Position numbers and translations under genes: made by a program | The notes under the pieces: generated by a model | Databases searched by the model: none | What the model was told of the DNA's origin: nothing | Seen by the model: only the letters and a program-made list of their open reading frames with translations | Assembly (NCBI GenBank): GCA_003550305.1 | Contig: QKYT01000009.1 | Location: forward strand, 398,229 to 462,228 | DNA from: Glomus cerebriforme | Taxonomy: Eukaryota; Glomeromycota; Glomeromycetes; Glomerales; Glomeraceae | Direction of reading: 5' to 3' | DNA length: 64,000 bases | Shown here: piece by piece, positions 54,876-64,000 of the stretch | Position numbering within the stretch: position 1 is the first letter of the stretch | Layout of the letters: every line of letters begins with the position of its first letter

Positions 54876-55372
54876 GGTTTCATAATATATATATTATGAA
54901 ACCTACTTGTATAGTGAAAACTGATTTTCTTCACAACTTCGATGCATCAGAGGAGATGAGGAGAGATATGTTTGCTCACTATTTAAAGTTGTTATGCAAG
55001 TTGGCTTACAATTAAAGTTGTGCCAAAATTTCGTGTTGACTTTACAAGTTCAGAGATGCATACAGGAAGAGGAAGGGCACTGATAACTCCTCCTACGGAG
55101 GAATAATAGCCATATCCCTGCTGTCTACTAGGTTCGTCTTGTAGCATCCTGTTATCTCCTATTGCTTATTTTGTTGTCTCCTGTTGTGCATTTCCCATTG
55201 ACTAACATGATAATCCATAAGGTTAGTCAGGGCTCATACGAGCCCTTCTCCATAAATTAGCCAGAGCTGTTAACTGAATATGTTAGCCCTGTAGCCTCCT
55301 GTGGTCTCCTATAGTCCTATTACGTTGTCTCCTATTATGCTAATCCCTGTTGTGTTTTTCCCTGTTGTCTAC
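54876..55372 (+). repeat. Left terminal inverted repeat of the primase-helicase element
   Basis: Begins with a perfect 28-bp palindrome (54876-54903, GGTTTCATAATATA centre). It continues with GTGAAAACTGATTTTCTTCA, TTTCGTGTTGAC, TGATAACTCCTCCTACGGAG, CATATCCCTGCTGTCTACTA and GGTTCGTCTTGTAGC, all mirrored at the right end. The motif TTGTCTCCTRTTRTGC recurs (about 55171 and 55324). An insertion of about 50 bp near 54950-55015 distinguishes it from the right arm. Confidence 0.85.
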
Positions 55373-55676
55373 CGGGTCCCTGTTGTTGACGAGATTATTG
55401 TTGACGGAAAATATATTTGTCAACTAGGTTGTTGTCAACAAGATTAGTCCCATTGTTAACACGTAGTATACTTGTTACTCATTTTACTCATTAGCACTAC
55501 AAACCTCTTTGTGGATGCTTCCCTCTCTTCATTTGGTAGGCCAGGTGAACTACGTTATCATTTATTGTTTCCCTGATATTTTTATTTTCGTGGCCTACCA
55601 CTTAATTACAATATGGCCTCCTACTTTATCTGAAATTTTTTCTTTGTTAGATTATTGTTATGCATTTTTGTCTATA

Positions 55677-56213
55677 CCATCACTAAATTTTCAAGAGGTC
55701 CGATGACCATCACTGCTCAAAAATGTAAAATTTACGTTAAGAATTTAACGTAAATTTGACGTTTGAAGTGTTCAATTACTGTCAGATGACAAGCACATTC
55801 ATTGGACGGTATGTTTATCATGCTTATAAACAGTAATTGGACGATTTCGTTTTATAACAGGTAATTTGTAGATCTTTTTTTAAAAAATTATATATTTTTT
55901 GATTTTTATTGAATAAATAAAATTATTTAGTATATAATTAAAAACAAAACCAAATAGTCTAGTTGTTGGGGTGTGAGATAATTGTGAGATATATTATTAA
56001 AGACATATTCGGTTCGATTCCTTATATAAACAAAAAAAAAAAGAATTTTTTATTAAATATATTATCAAATAAAATTTTCCGTCAGTATCACATATAACTA
56101 ACGGTCTGTGGACGTCCATTATTAACGTCCAACCTACGAAGGGTCTGACAATGGATAGTCAGTGGACATTCTGTCCATTGATGGTTATCGGACCTCTTGG
56201 AAACTTAGTGATG
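55677..56213. mobile_element. Inverted-repeat element nested in the primase-helicase element
   Basis: The left end CATCACTAAATTTTCAAGAG, then GTCCGATGACCATCA is mirrored by the right end (reverse complement CATCACTAAGTTTCCAAGAG, then GTCCGATAACCATCA). About 537 bp. The centre contains a tRNA-like segment and poly(A). No ORF. It appears to have inserted after the host element was in place. Confidence 0.65.
55955..56042 (+). mobile_element. tRNA-like SINE head or tRNA pseudogene with poly(A)
   Basis: TAGTCTAGTTGTTGGGGTGT resembles a Pol III A box region; GGTTCGATTCC at 56011-56021 is an exact B box. A/T-rich sequence lies between, and a 12-A run follows at 56031-56042. The spacing (about 50 bases) suits a tRNA-derived Pol III promoter. 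The arms do not fold into a complete tRNA that I can trust, so it is a SINE or tRNA relic rather than a gene. Confidence 0.5.
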
Positions 56214-56499
56214 ACATCTTTACGCAAAAGTGGGACAAAAAAAAAAATGCCAGGAAATTCAGTCAACGCTTAAAGCATTTTGGTAGATCACCACTTAATT
56301 ACACAATAGCCCTTCTGTTTTATCCAAATTGCCTCGATTATTATTATGCATTTGCGTCTAAGTCTCTGCATAAACAGTTTTATGTGTCCTACCTTTTTTT
56401 TATTTACAAGCGATTCAAATTGTCTTTAGGGTGTCTTCTATACCTTCACATGAATTATTTTTATTTGAACATTTATTTTTGTTTAGAAATATATGATAA

Positions 56500-57660
56500 A
56501 ATCTGCCGAAATTATCATGAGCTACATTGTTGATTTTGATAAAGATTATGATTCTTATCATGATGATAATGACGCAAGCAACACATGATTCAGATTCAGA
56601 TGAATTTTCTGTTGAGGATCCAAATAATTACTATAATGAATCCATATCTGAGAACTAACCAATTATACATCAGGATCGTAATTTTAAAGAGCTAGGAAAA
56701 CATCTTGTTGTTATTTGAGATGGAACTATTGGAGATTTTCTAAGAGTAAATGATTTGCAATACCTTGATGAGATTATAGAATTCGTAGAGGTAGAATTAG
56801 ATGAGTATATTAATGGATCCAGCCTCAACGCCCCATAATTGATTTTGACATGTCTATTTCTGAAGTCCATACAAGTGTATTAAAAGAGAATAAAAATTTT
56901 AGCTCTCTTAGCGAAACTTTTCATATAATTTGTAAAGAGTTGTTTCCAGTTGGGATAAAACACTTTTACGTTTCATATAACTGTGGGCCAACTAAGTTGT
57001 CATATCATTTATCCACTTTTGGACTTCGGCTACAGAACAATGAGTGTTCACTGAATTATTTCGTATGTATTTGCCTCTTCCTTGCAAAAATATGTAGATC
57101 ATAATATCATTAAAAAAGGATATTTTGTGCATATGCTCAATACGCCAAAAAAATGATAGGAAAACTGGACAACATGTGTGGTATAAAAGAGTACTAATCC
57201 CCAAGACTAACAATATTTCTACTTTTATGATTCAGCCACCGATGACAATGCACTGATTGTACTTATTTCTGAAAAAAATAGAAACCAATGTGTTTACTCC
57301 ATAAGCCCATATTACAAAAGTCTTTTGATATTCTACCAGTTGAAAATAGATTTTGCATGACTGTATAACTAAATTATTTGACAACTGTTTGTCACTTGGT
57401 GGGTTAAAGGGTTCAATCATCCCATTATCATATGTAAATGACTGGAAGTGTCCTGTATGACCTCTAAAGGATGGCAAAACCATACGTATCCATGAAAAAG
57501 AAAACGCATATATATCTGTTACAGATAAAGATTTCTGGTTTAACTGTCATCATTCTCAAGCTAATAAAAAATCGAAAAGTATACATTTAGGACCTAGAGA
57601 AAATAAAGACAAGGTATCTACATATAAAAGACAATCCTTTGATGAAAGGTTCGATGTTAT
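56500..57660 (+). pseudogene. Archaeo-eukaryotic primase (PrimPol-like) remnant
   Basis: The AEP catalytic motif I is readable as PIIDFD (Asp-Phe-Asp at 56841-56849). Motif II is SYHLSTFGLRL, with the S-x-H triplet at 57000-57008, in the same frame. An acidic leader (HDSDSDEFSVEDPN) precedes it at about 56579. After about 57100 the frame is broken repeatedly. Further family-like stretches appear in other frames (KENAYISVTDKDFWFNCHHS at about 57500-57560). AEP-type enzymes make primers for DNA replication. This copy cannot make an intact product. It lies directly before, and probably was once fused to, the helicase. Confidence 0.7.
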
Positions 57661-58650
57661 GATAAAAAACCTGCGAAACTTCCATCACTTCCTGCAACAA
57701 TTCGTAACGTAAAAGATATAGAAGTCGCACCTGAATTATTTCCTGATTTTACAAGTTGGGTACATACCACAACATTTATTCGTTCAGTTATGACCACATT
57801 GAAATCCAAAGCACTTCAAAATCTCATTGCTAAAATAATACACATATGTGATAGTACACTGAATTGCCTCGGCCATGTTTTATTTTTAATACATTCCAAA
57901 AAACACTCGGTAGGGAAACGTTAGAAGCAGTGAAAAATTACGTGAGACAAACCTGAAGGTTATTTACTACGAAGATACTGACGAATGTTATTTGGAAACA
58001 ACAGAATGGGACATTATTATTGTCCAATCAGAAAGTTTACATAAAGCGCATCATTCCCCTTTGCGAATGTCAGTGGTAATTCTTGACGAAGTTAATGCTA
58101 TTCTAAGGAAAACATGGAGTAGGTATAATTCATGAGAGACTTTTCAGCAGGCCTTAGAAACTCTTATGGAAGTGTCCACTCATGTTCTTGCCATGGACAC
58201 GCATGCAAGTTACGTGGCCTTGAATACTTTGAAAGCTTATCATAGTGATGACATTCGTGTTTTTAACAATATATTTTAACCACGAACAAGTGAGGTAGTC
58301 GAAATTACAGGCAATGTTAAAGAGGTGCAACACATAGGATTTGAATATCTTAGAACTGGCAGGAGAGCATGTTTTGCTGTAACATCGTGTAGAAAAACTA
58401 GAGCCATCGCTGAGCTTGTTGACCCTCAAGTGGTAACTGAGCATGTTACAAAAATAATTAAGCCTGATGGTCCTGCGGTGAAAGTTCATGCATATTATGG
58501 TAATATGGATGATGAGATCTGACGTCGTGACTTTGAAAATATTAATGCTGCGTGGAGCTCTCTTGATTGCGTTATATATACTAACACTGTCAGAGCAGGA
58601 ATATCTTTTGAAGTGCCCGGGCACTTTGATGTGGTCTGTTTTGTCTGTTA
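57661..58650 (+). pseudogene. Origin-binding-protein-like SF2 helicase remnant
   Basis: Successive frames give a superfamily-2 helicase of the type annotated as replication-origin-binding protein. A Walker A region (RSVMTTLKSKAL, about 57781-57816) has lost its glycines. Then come a DExx box (ILDEVNAI, Asp-Glu-Val-Asn at 58085-58096), a motif-III-like VLAMDT (58184-58201) and a C-terminal lobe (INAAWSSLDCVIYTNTVRAG and ISFEVPGHFDVV, about 58530-58630). At least three frame changes and several stops separate these. Such helicases open replication origins. The loss of the Walker A glycines as well as the frame shows this copy is dead. Confidence 0.7.
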
Positions 58651-59591
58651 ATCAGATGTTAGTAATTCATTATCATAGATAGGGTCAATTAGCTCAAAAA
58701 TTCTAGTCTTGTTTTCAGGTGATGCATTAAATAACCTTTTATAACAACTGTCTAGTTGCTCTAATAAATAAATCTTGGTATTTAGTCTTAAAATATTTCG
58801 TCTCTTATAGAGTTCACGACGAATCTCTTTATACAATTTGCGGTTAAGGTGGAAGCAATTCTCAAGATTTTCTACTGGGAATTTTCGACCAATAAATAGA
58901 AATCTGTTTCGAATCTTTTCATTAACAAACTACTCGGTCTGTAAAGCCAGGGAATAATATTTCTTTGAATTTGTTTACGATATTATTATTGTATTTGAAG
59001 TTCGAAGTACTGGAACAAATAAGTCCGTACATATAGAAATTTGTCTCTCGTGCGACAGTATGATCTACCTGTTCACGGTTCACCACATTATACATATTCG
59101 GTTTATTCATGCGTCACGAATAGTGTTAATGTATGTCTGTACCATTGACTCTGATTCAGGAAAAGGACTCCATCCCTCATAGAATTTTGCTTTGTCATGA
59201 ATACGGGATGCCCATGAATGAAAACTTTCACCAGTTTGCCTTTCTAATGCGTTCATTGTTAAAGTGTTATTTCCTTGTACATAAATAAATTCAACATTTG
59301 TAAATAGAAATCGTCTCTCCAGTCATTTGAAAAATAACGTTCCTTCGGGGCTGACAAAGAATGCAAAATTTTTTCGGGATTGGGTTGTTTAGTTTCCGAA
59401 GTGTAACGTTCATGAATAACTGGTTTTTTATTTTCTCTTGGTAAAGCCATTTTTCCGGAGGAACTATCAAAAGATGATAGGTGTTTCACTTTAAGTATCT
59501 GATTTTGTGCCAGAATAAAATTAACAACAGTAAAATAAGTATTATTTTTGTATAGTGGCTTTCTCCATATTGAAGTTCGTTGATCCACCAA
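58648..59591 (-). pseudogene. Second gene of the element, unknown function, broken in four frames
   Basis: Minus-strand pieces follow each other: 59591-59259 (110 codons, RTSIWRKPLYKNNTYFTVVN), 59256-59107 (49 codons, ALERQTGESFHSWASRIHDK), 59110-58922 (62 codons, joined by an ATGA overlap) and 58836-58648 (62 codons, LYKRRNILRLNTKIYLLEQL). They look like one protein of roughly 300 aa broken by small indels. It is convergent with the helicase. No domain recognised. It might be the element's own DNA-binding or terminal protein, but nothing in the sequence proves that. Confidence 0.45.
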
Positions 59592-59838
59592 ATTTTAAAT
59601 ATATATACTGTATATATACATATATTTCATATTTTGTGTTTTGTCAGATGAAACTTGATACTTTTTCATAGAAGACTGCTCCTAATCGTTGCTTATACAC
59701 GTTGCATGCTGTTTTGATTGTGTCTAACTCGAATGATTTTGTTGAAAGTTCAGACTCCCGCTTCTGCAATTCATTTGTCTTCGCAGAAATATCAGGTATC
59801 TCCGCATTTTTTGACGTTAAAATAGATATACTTAGCTA

Positions 59839-60364
59839 GTAGACAACAGAGATAAGCATAACAGGAGACAACATTATAGGCTATAGGAGACCACAGGCTA
59901 TAGGACTAACATGTTAACAGCTCAGGCTAATTTATAAAGAAGGGCTCGTATGAGCCCTGACTAACCTCATGGACAATCATGTTAGTCAATGGGAAATGCA
60001 CAACAGGAGACAACAAAATAAGCAATAGGAGATAACAGGACGAACCTGTTAACAACTTCAGCAGCCGACTAGTGGAGAAGAGCTTATAAAGAACACTAAC
60101 TAACCTCATAGACTAACCTAGTAGACAATGGGATAAGCACAATAGGAGATTACAAAATAGGCAATAGTAGGCTACAAGACGAACCTAGTAGATAGCATGG
60201 ATATGGCTATTATACCTCCGCAGGAGGAGTTATCAGTGCATATCTGAACTTGTGATGTCAACACGAAATTTCTGCACAACTTTGAGTTATGAAGAAAATC
60301 AGTTTTCACTTCACAATATAAGTAGGTTTCATAATATATATATATATATATTATGGAACCTACT
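59839..60364 (-). repeat. Right terminal inverted repeat of the primase-helicase element
   Basis: Reverse complement of the left arm with about 80-90 percent local similarity by eye. It ends in a 44-bp near-perfect palindrome (60321-60364) with an (AT)n core. Its CTCCTRTTRTG-type motif occurs at least three times (about 59860, 60005 and 60140). The block ATAACAGGACGAAC/ATAGGAGATAACAGG is duplicated within the arm (about 60000-60040 and 60140-60190). Confidence 0.85.
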
Positions 60365-60376
60365 AAAGGAAATATT

Positions 60377-61525
60377 AGTATAATCAATATTATCTTCAAT
60401 TATTTTAGTCACATTTTAAAAAGAAATCTAATAACAAGGGATTCAAATTCAATTATCGTACAAAATTTTGATACTTTTTATATATTTTAGTTATTTTAGT
60501 TCTAATCATTTTTAATATTTAATACATCAGTTGCTGCAAATGCATGATCATATCAAAACTATATATCTCTGATTATTCGTAAGTTTAAATCTTGCTAGAC
60601 ATGTAGAAACAATAATAAACGATATGTGTACAATACATCTATAATAAAAAATAGATTATTTCGTTTCTTTTCAACTATTTCATTAATCTTTCTTTTATGA
60701 CTTTCTTCATTAATTCGATGTGAAGCAAGATGAGAGATAAAATTTCAAATGGAATTATCAGACCCATAAAATAATCACATAGCCCTACACTATTTTTTTG
60801 TTGAACTTGGACAAAATACCTTGTTCAACTGATTAATACTAATCAAAATATCCTATATCAGAATTAATACTAATTTGTAGTATTGCTGAGTCAATTAATT
60901 CAATCGCATTCCATAGTTGAAGCTTATGGTGTATTTCATGATAGAGAAGTTAAAGGTTATAATGGATCTGTATGTTCAGAAAGAGAATATTGATGGCGTG
61001 GTTATGGAGTTAAAAGCGGGCGATTTCCAATAATTTATCTACTTTGGTTGTTACTAGTAATATTTTATTGATAATATAGGTAATTCTAGAGTTAATCCTA
61101 CTTTAAGTAAACGTGATGAGATTAATTTATTGCAAGGCATGATTTAACACTGAAACTTTTAGTGGCTGTTGGTAGTGCTGATCAAGCTGGTATTGAGGAT
61201 TTTGCTATTATTAAAGTGTTAGGAAATGTTGAGGAAAATCTTTTAAGACGGATTTTTCGAGTTTGTATTGCAACTGAAAGACTCTTTTTATAATTCATGA
61301 ACTAGAAAATTTATGAAAAAAAATATTATTTAAATTTCAGAATTATAAAATTTGAACCGATTATTTCGATTTAATAAAATTTTGTTCTTTCTTTTTATTT
61401 TGAAAAAATTAGTTAATTATTTAGAAAAGAGCTTCTTTTTATTAATATACTAGATATTATAGTGTTTTTTTTGTAATCTGATATTAAACTTTTTAGTGTG
61501 ACATCTAATTATCTTAAAATAAATT
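60377..61525. other. Intergenic with unassigned coding-like scraps
   Basis: About 60895-60990 reads SIVEAYGVFHDREVKGYNGS and about 61150-61280 reads LKLLVAVGSADQAGIEDFAI and VLGNVEENLLRRIFRVCIAT in one frame. These look like fragments of former genes but match no family I can name. Confidence 0.3.
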
Positions 61526-61527
61526 AC

Positions 61528-61675
61528 AATTTAGCATATTTCACTCCCGAACTATGCATTGTACCATCATATGGTTGAAACCAATCAAGGTTTAGCATAA
61601 GTCCGAGATGCGAATCTGCTATTTCAGGTCGAATCCATATATTCATCATTATCTTTATGGCTGCTCCATTACATA
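61528..61675 (-). pseudogene. Plavaka/CACTA-like transposase fragment
   Basis: The minus strand reads MMNIWIRPEIADSHLGLMLN, then LDWFQPYDGTMHSSGVKYAK without a stop. The LGLMLNLDWFQPY core resembles the transposase of Plavaka-type fungal DNA transposons as I know it. Only about 50 codons survive. Confidence 0.5.
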
Positions 61676-62019
61676 ATGATGGATGACATAACGCATGGCT
61701 CTAAATTTCTTTCACAAGTTAATATGGTAATCACATCTGGAAGTTGTGGTTTTTGGTACATTCCCTTTTGGTATTCTTTCAGAATTTGCTCAGAATTCTC
61801 AAAGTAGTTAAATCTGAGCAGAGTTCTATAGTAAAAGTTTTAGTTAGTTAATGAACTATATTTACAACCATTACATTATTATTCACTTACCCTCTTATAG
61901 TCATTAATTATTACTTCCTAAAACTGAAGGTTGTAAACGACTTTCAATAATTCCAAATCTACCTGTTGTAAGAAAGGTAATGTTAGAAGTGCGTTAAAGG
62001 TTTAATGGAAAGACCTTCT

Positions 62020-62425
62020 TTACCAGATGAATTGGACTATAAAAATGTTATCACAGATTACTAAGATACCAGTAGAATTTGACGATAATACAACTGCGAT
62101 AATGCGTGAATGCACTTTCAATGCAAATTTGATGAAAGCAGATGTCTAATATTTATTACAGAACGTAAGTATTTAATTTTTTTCTGAAAGTTGTAATAAT
62201 AATAGAATTTTTATTTTATTTTATTTTTTGCGTCAAATTAGCTGAAGCAGCTGCGATACATTGTTTAAAATCTTTGGAAGAAAATAATTTGAAACCTGGA
62301 GGTTCGTAATATATATATATTTATTAAAAAATATATGCTTACGCGTAAAATATTGATAAAATCCTAATAAAATAAATTCTGATATTATTAGATTCGTGGA
62401 TGCCATGAAGAATATATAACATTAT
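62020..62425 (+). pseudogene. Hsp70-like ATPase domain fragment
   Basis: KIPVEFDDNTTAIMRECTFN (about 62062-62121) and, after a frameshift near 62142, CLIFITE|PEAAAIHCLKSLEE across a proposed intron 62165-62241 (GTAAGTAT...AAATTAG) match the Hsp70-like (HSPA12-type) proteins that are abundant in Rhizophagus. The xTEPEAAAI block is the Hsp70 signature region around the ATPase cleft. The rest of the ATPase domain and all of the peptide-binding domain are missing. A dead fragment. Confidence 0.6.
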
Positions 62426-62465
62426 AACCTTTTAGTTTATGATTATATAAACCTAATATAATGTC

Positions 62466-63845
62466 TTATTCAAAGATAACCATTCTTCTATATCTTTCCA
62501 TAATTATTAAGTGCTCTTTTGTAAATTTATCTTTATAAAATGTAAGTGGAATTCTACCTTTCCAATTTTCAAAAAAAAATCGTAAAGCATAACCCGTAAA
62601 AATAAAATCATTATTAAAATAAAAATTAAATAAGGTTTTTGGTGAATAATTGACTAAAATTTCTAGGAATCTATCACAGTTAAGCTTTTTCTTATTGAAT
62701 GTTGAAAGTTCTATCCATTTCAATTGATTACAATTTAATAAAATTTCTTTTACTCCAATTAAATTTTCAGGTTCAATAAAAATAGCTAATTTTTCGATTT
62801 TTGGACAATATCTAATAATTGATTTAATTAATTTTTCAGAATAATTAAGATTCATATTTTTATTTATAAGGTATTTTTCAATTTCTAAAATATTACCATT
62901 TGATCTTTCAACTAATATGTATTCATTATAAAATGGTAAATATTTAGTTTTGAGATGTTGAAGATTTGAAAAAGAAGCTATTGATATATATTTTTCCCAT
63001 TCTTGCATTTCCTCACTTCCTTTATCCAATTTATTTCCATTATCATTGCAAAGGTCTAAATATTGTAAATTTACTAATGATGGAAGAAATTTAGGTGAAA
63101 GTAAAGTTATAGTTGGTGAAATAGAAAGTTGTTTTAATGTTGCAGCTTTTCTTTCTATTATTTCACTTAATTCTTGTTTACATTTCTTTTTTGTATGATC
63201 CATTATTAAGCTCAATGATTTCAAATTTGTTTGAACATCAATAAATTTCATTAAACCTGGTATATTGTTATTGCAATAATATATATTTAGATTTTCAATA
63301 TTTTTGCATATTTGTGCCATTCCAAGTAGTAATGTTGAAGGTGCACGTCGGATTTTTAAGGTGAAGGTGCAGAGCTTAGAGAAGCAAGTTAATGCACCTG
63401 GAAATTGATATAAAGGTTGTGTTGTTATCAAATAAAAATCTTTGATATTAACACAATTATTGATAAACAATTTGTAGATAACTCGTTCCAATAGATGATA
63501 ATTTTTTCGATTAGTTAAATTTTTTGTCATAACTTCTATAAAACTTGATGGAACTTGAGAGGAAATTTTGATATAATTAAATAATGGCTGATATGATAAA
63601 ACAGTTGAAGATGAAATAATCTTATTTTTGATTAATAATTCTTTTGAAGACGTTGGTAACAAGTAAATTATTGTTTCATAAAGTTTTTTGTAACAAGTAA
63701 ATGCTGCAAAGTTACTTTTCCACAATATTGGTATAGCTACCCTACACCAAAATCGATTTACTAAAATACATGAATATATATTTTCTTCGTATGTTAATTG
63801 AGTAAAAATAATTCTGAGACAATCTTCAGTGAGACATGGCACCAT
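62466..63845 (-). CDS. F-box / leucine-rich-repeat-like protein
   Basis: 459 aa. The F-box covers about residues 3-50 (LTEDCLRIIFTQLTYEENIY, then CILVNRFWCRVAIPILWKSN). Degenerate repeats run from about 150 to 430 (IENLNIYYCNNNIPGLMKFI, LKSLSLIMDHTKK, LQYLDLCNDNGN, LQHLKTKYLPFYN, LKWIELSTF), ending in the family's FFFENWKGRIPLTFY block. Predicted SCF ubiquitin-ligase adaptor. It is closest in plan to the frameshifted gene at 47-48.4 kb: both share a PLFNYI segment after about 90 residues and the PGLxxxIDVQxNLKS motif. Single exon; the first ATG precedes the F-box directly. Confidence 0.87.
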   Translation of the reverse strand: MVPCLTEDCLRIIFTQLTYEENIYSCILVNRFWCRVAIPILWKSNFAAFTCYKKLYETIIYLLPTSSKELLIKNKIISSSTVLSYQPLFNYIKISSQVPSSFIEVMTKNLTNRKNYHLLERVIYKLFINNCVNIKDFYLITTQPLYQFPGALTCFSKLCTFTLKIRRAPSTLLLGMAQICKNIENLNIYYCNNNIPGLMKFIDVQTNLKSLSLIMDHTKKKCKQELSEIIERKAATLKQLSISPTITLLSPKFLPSLVNLQYLDLCNDNGNKLDKGSEEMQEWEKYISIASFSNLQHLKTKYLPFYNEYILVERSNGNILEIEKYLINKNMNLNYSEKLIKSIIRYCPKIEKLAIFIEPENLIGVKEILLNCNQLKWIELSTFNKKKLNCDRFLEILVNYSPKTLFNFYFNNDFIFTGYALRFFFENWKGRIPLTFYKDKFTKEHLIIMERYRRMVIFE

Positions 63846-64000
63846 TTTAAGAGGTTAAATAAAAAAAAAACGAAATAAAATAAACCCCCTTTTTATATTA
63901 ATATATTTATTATATCAAGAGTGACTAATTATTTATTAGCAGATAAATCAGTTGTATGAATGACTAAGGCTACGAGCAATAAATTATGTCATTTATCATT
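63846..64000. other. Upstream edge of the window
   Basis: AT-rich upstream DNA of the last F-box gene. CCCCCTTTTTATATTAATATATT at about 63885 could hold a TATA-like site. Nothing else seen. Confidence 0.3.

Larger units (their letters stand above)
54876..60364. mobile_element. 5.5-kb TIR element encoding a primase-helicase (decayed)
   Basis: Bounded by imperfect inverted repeats of about 500 bp (54876-55372 and 59839-60364), each tipped by an AT-rich palindrome. Inside, the plus strand carries remnants of an archaeo-eukaryotic primase followed by an origin-binding-protein-like SF2 helicase. The minus strand carries a second broken gene at the right. The order is TIR, a nested inverted-repeat insertion, primase, helicase, convergent unknown gene, TIR. 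No transposase, integrase or protein-primed polymerase was seen. AAATATT occurs just outside both ends (54869-54875 and 60370-60376), a possible target duplication. Frameshifts and stops throughout show it is inactive. Confidence 0.8.

Noticed and set aside
55955..56042. Functional tRNA gene
   Set aside because: The B box is exact but the acceptor and anticodon arms do not pair convincingly, and a poly(A) run follows; treated as SINE-like.
58154..58624. 156-codon minus-strand ORF
   Set aside because: Antisense to the helicase remnant, whose plus-strand motifs are convincing.
54869..60376. AAATATT as a proven target duplication of the primase-helicase element
   Set aside because: A 7-bp AT-rich match can occur by chance here and the right copy lies several bases beyond the palindrome, so it is reported only as possible.

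Overview
The window is AT-rich eukaryotic DNA with spliced genes and no prokaryotic signals (no operons, no ribosome-binding sites). The gene content is MATA-type HMG-box proteins, F-box/LRR proteins, BTB-TLDc proteins, a long BTB-BACK-SPRY paralogue array, a decayed Hsp70-like gene, and many MITEs and relics. This fits an arbuscular mycorrhizal fungus of the Rhizophagus irregularis type (Glomeromycotina). That assignment is inference from gene families; no marker gene proves it.

Layout. 1-5.7 kb: two tandem HMG-box genes with related upstream DNA; the second encodes two HMG boxes in one protein. A foldback repeat lies between them. 7-36 kb: a minus-strand array of BTB-BACK-SPRY genes (eight intact, one split by a single-base frameshift, several decayed copies), interrupted by one F-box gene (13.7-15.4 kb), a poly(A) retroposon with a 19-bp target duplication, and several inverted-repeat elements. 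36-48.5 kb: a hAT-like MITE, three F-box/LRR genes (one frameshifted), a small secreted Cys-rich protein gene flanked by MITEs, and a two-exon BTB-TLDc gene. 48.5-53 kb: gene-poor. 53.1-54.7 kb: an inverted, frameshifted BTB-TLDc paralogue holding seven of the window's eight ambiguous bases. 54.9-60.4 kb: a 5.5-kb element with roughly 500-bp terminal inverted repeats, encoding a decayed archaeo-eukaryotic primase plus origin-binding-protein-like helicase on one strand and an unknown protein on the other. 61.5-62.4 kb: transposase and Hsp70-like relics. 62.5-63.8 kb: another F-box gene.

How the genes relate. BTB-BACK proteins normally serve as substrate adaptors for Cullin-3 ubiquitin ligases and F-box proteins as adaptors for SCF (Cullin-1) ligases. 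Most intact genes here are therefore predicted ubiquitin-ligase specificity subunits, multiplying by tandem duplication. The SPRY and LRR regions, which would choose the substrate, vary most. The array shows mosaicism between copies, an upstream near-palindrome confined to one subgroup, and loss of copies by frameshift and insertion.

The most unusual object is the 54.9-60.4 kb primase-helicase element: long inverted repeats, AT palindromes at both tips and repeated subterminal motifs resemble a self-replicating linear replicon that became integrated and then decayed. Coordinates of coding features include the stop codon.
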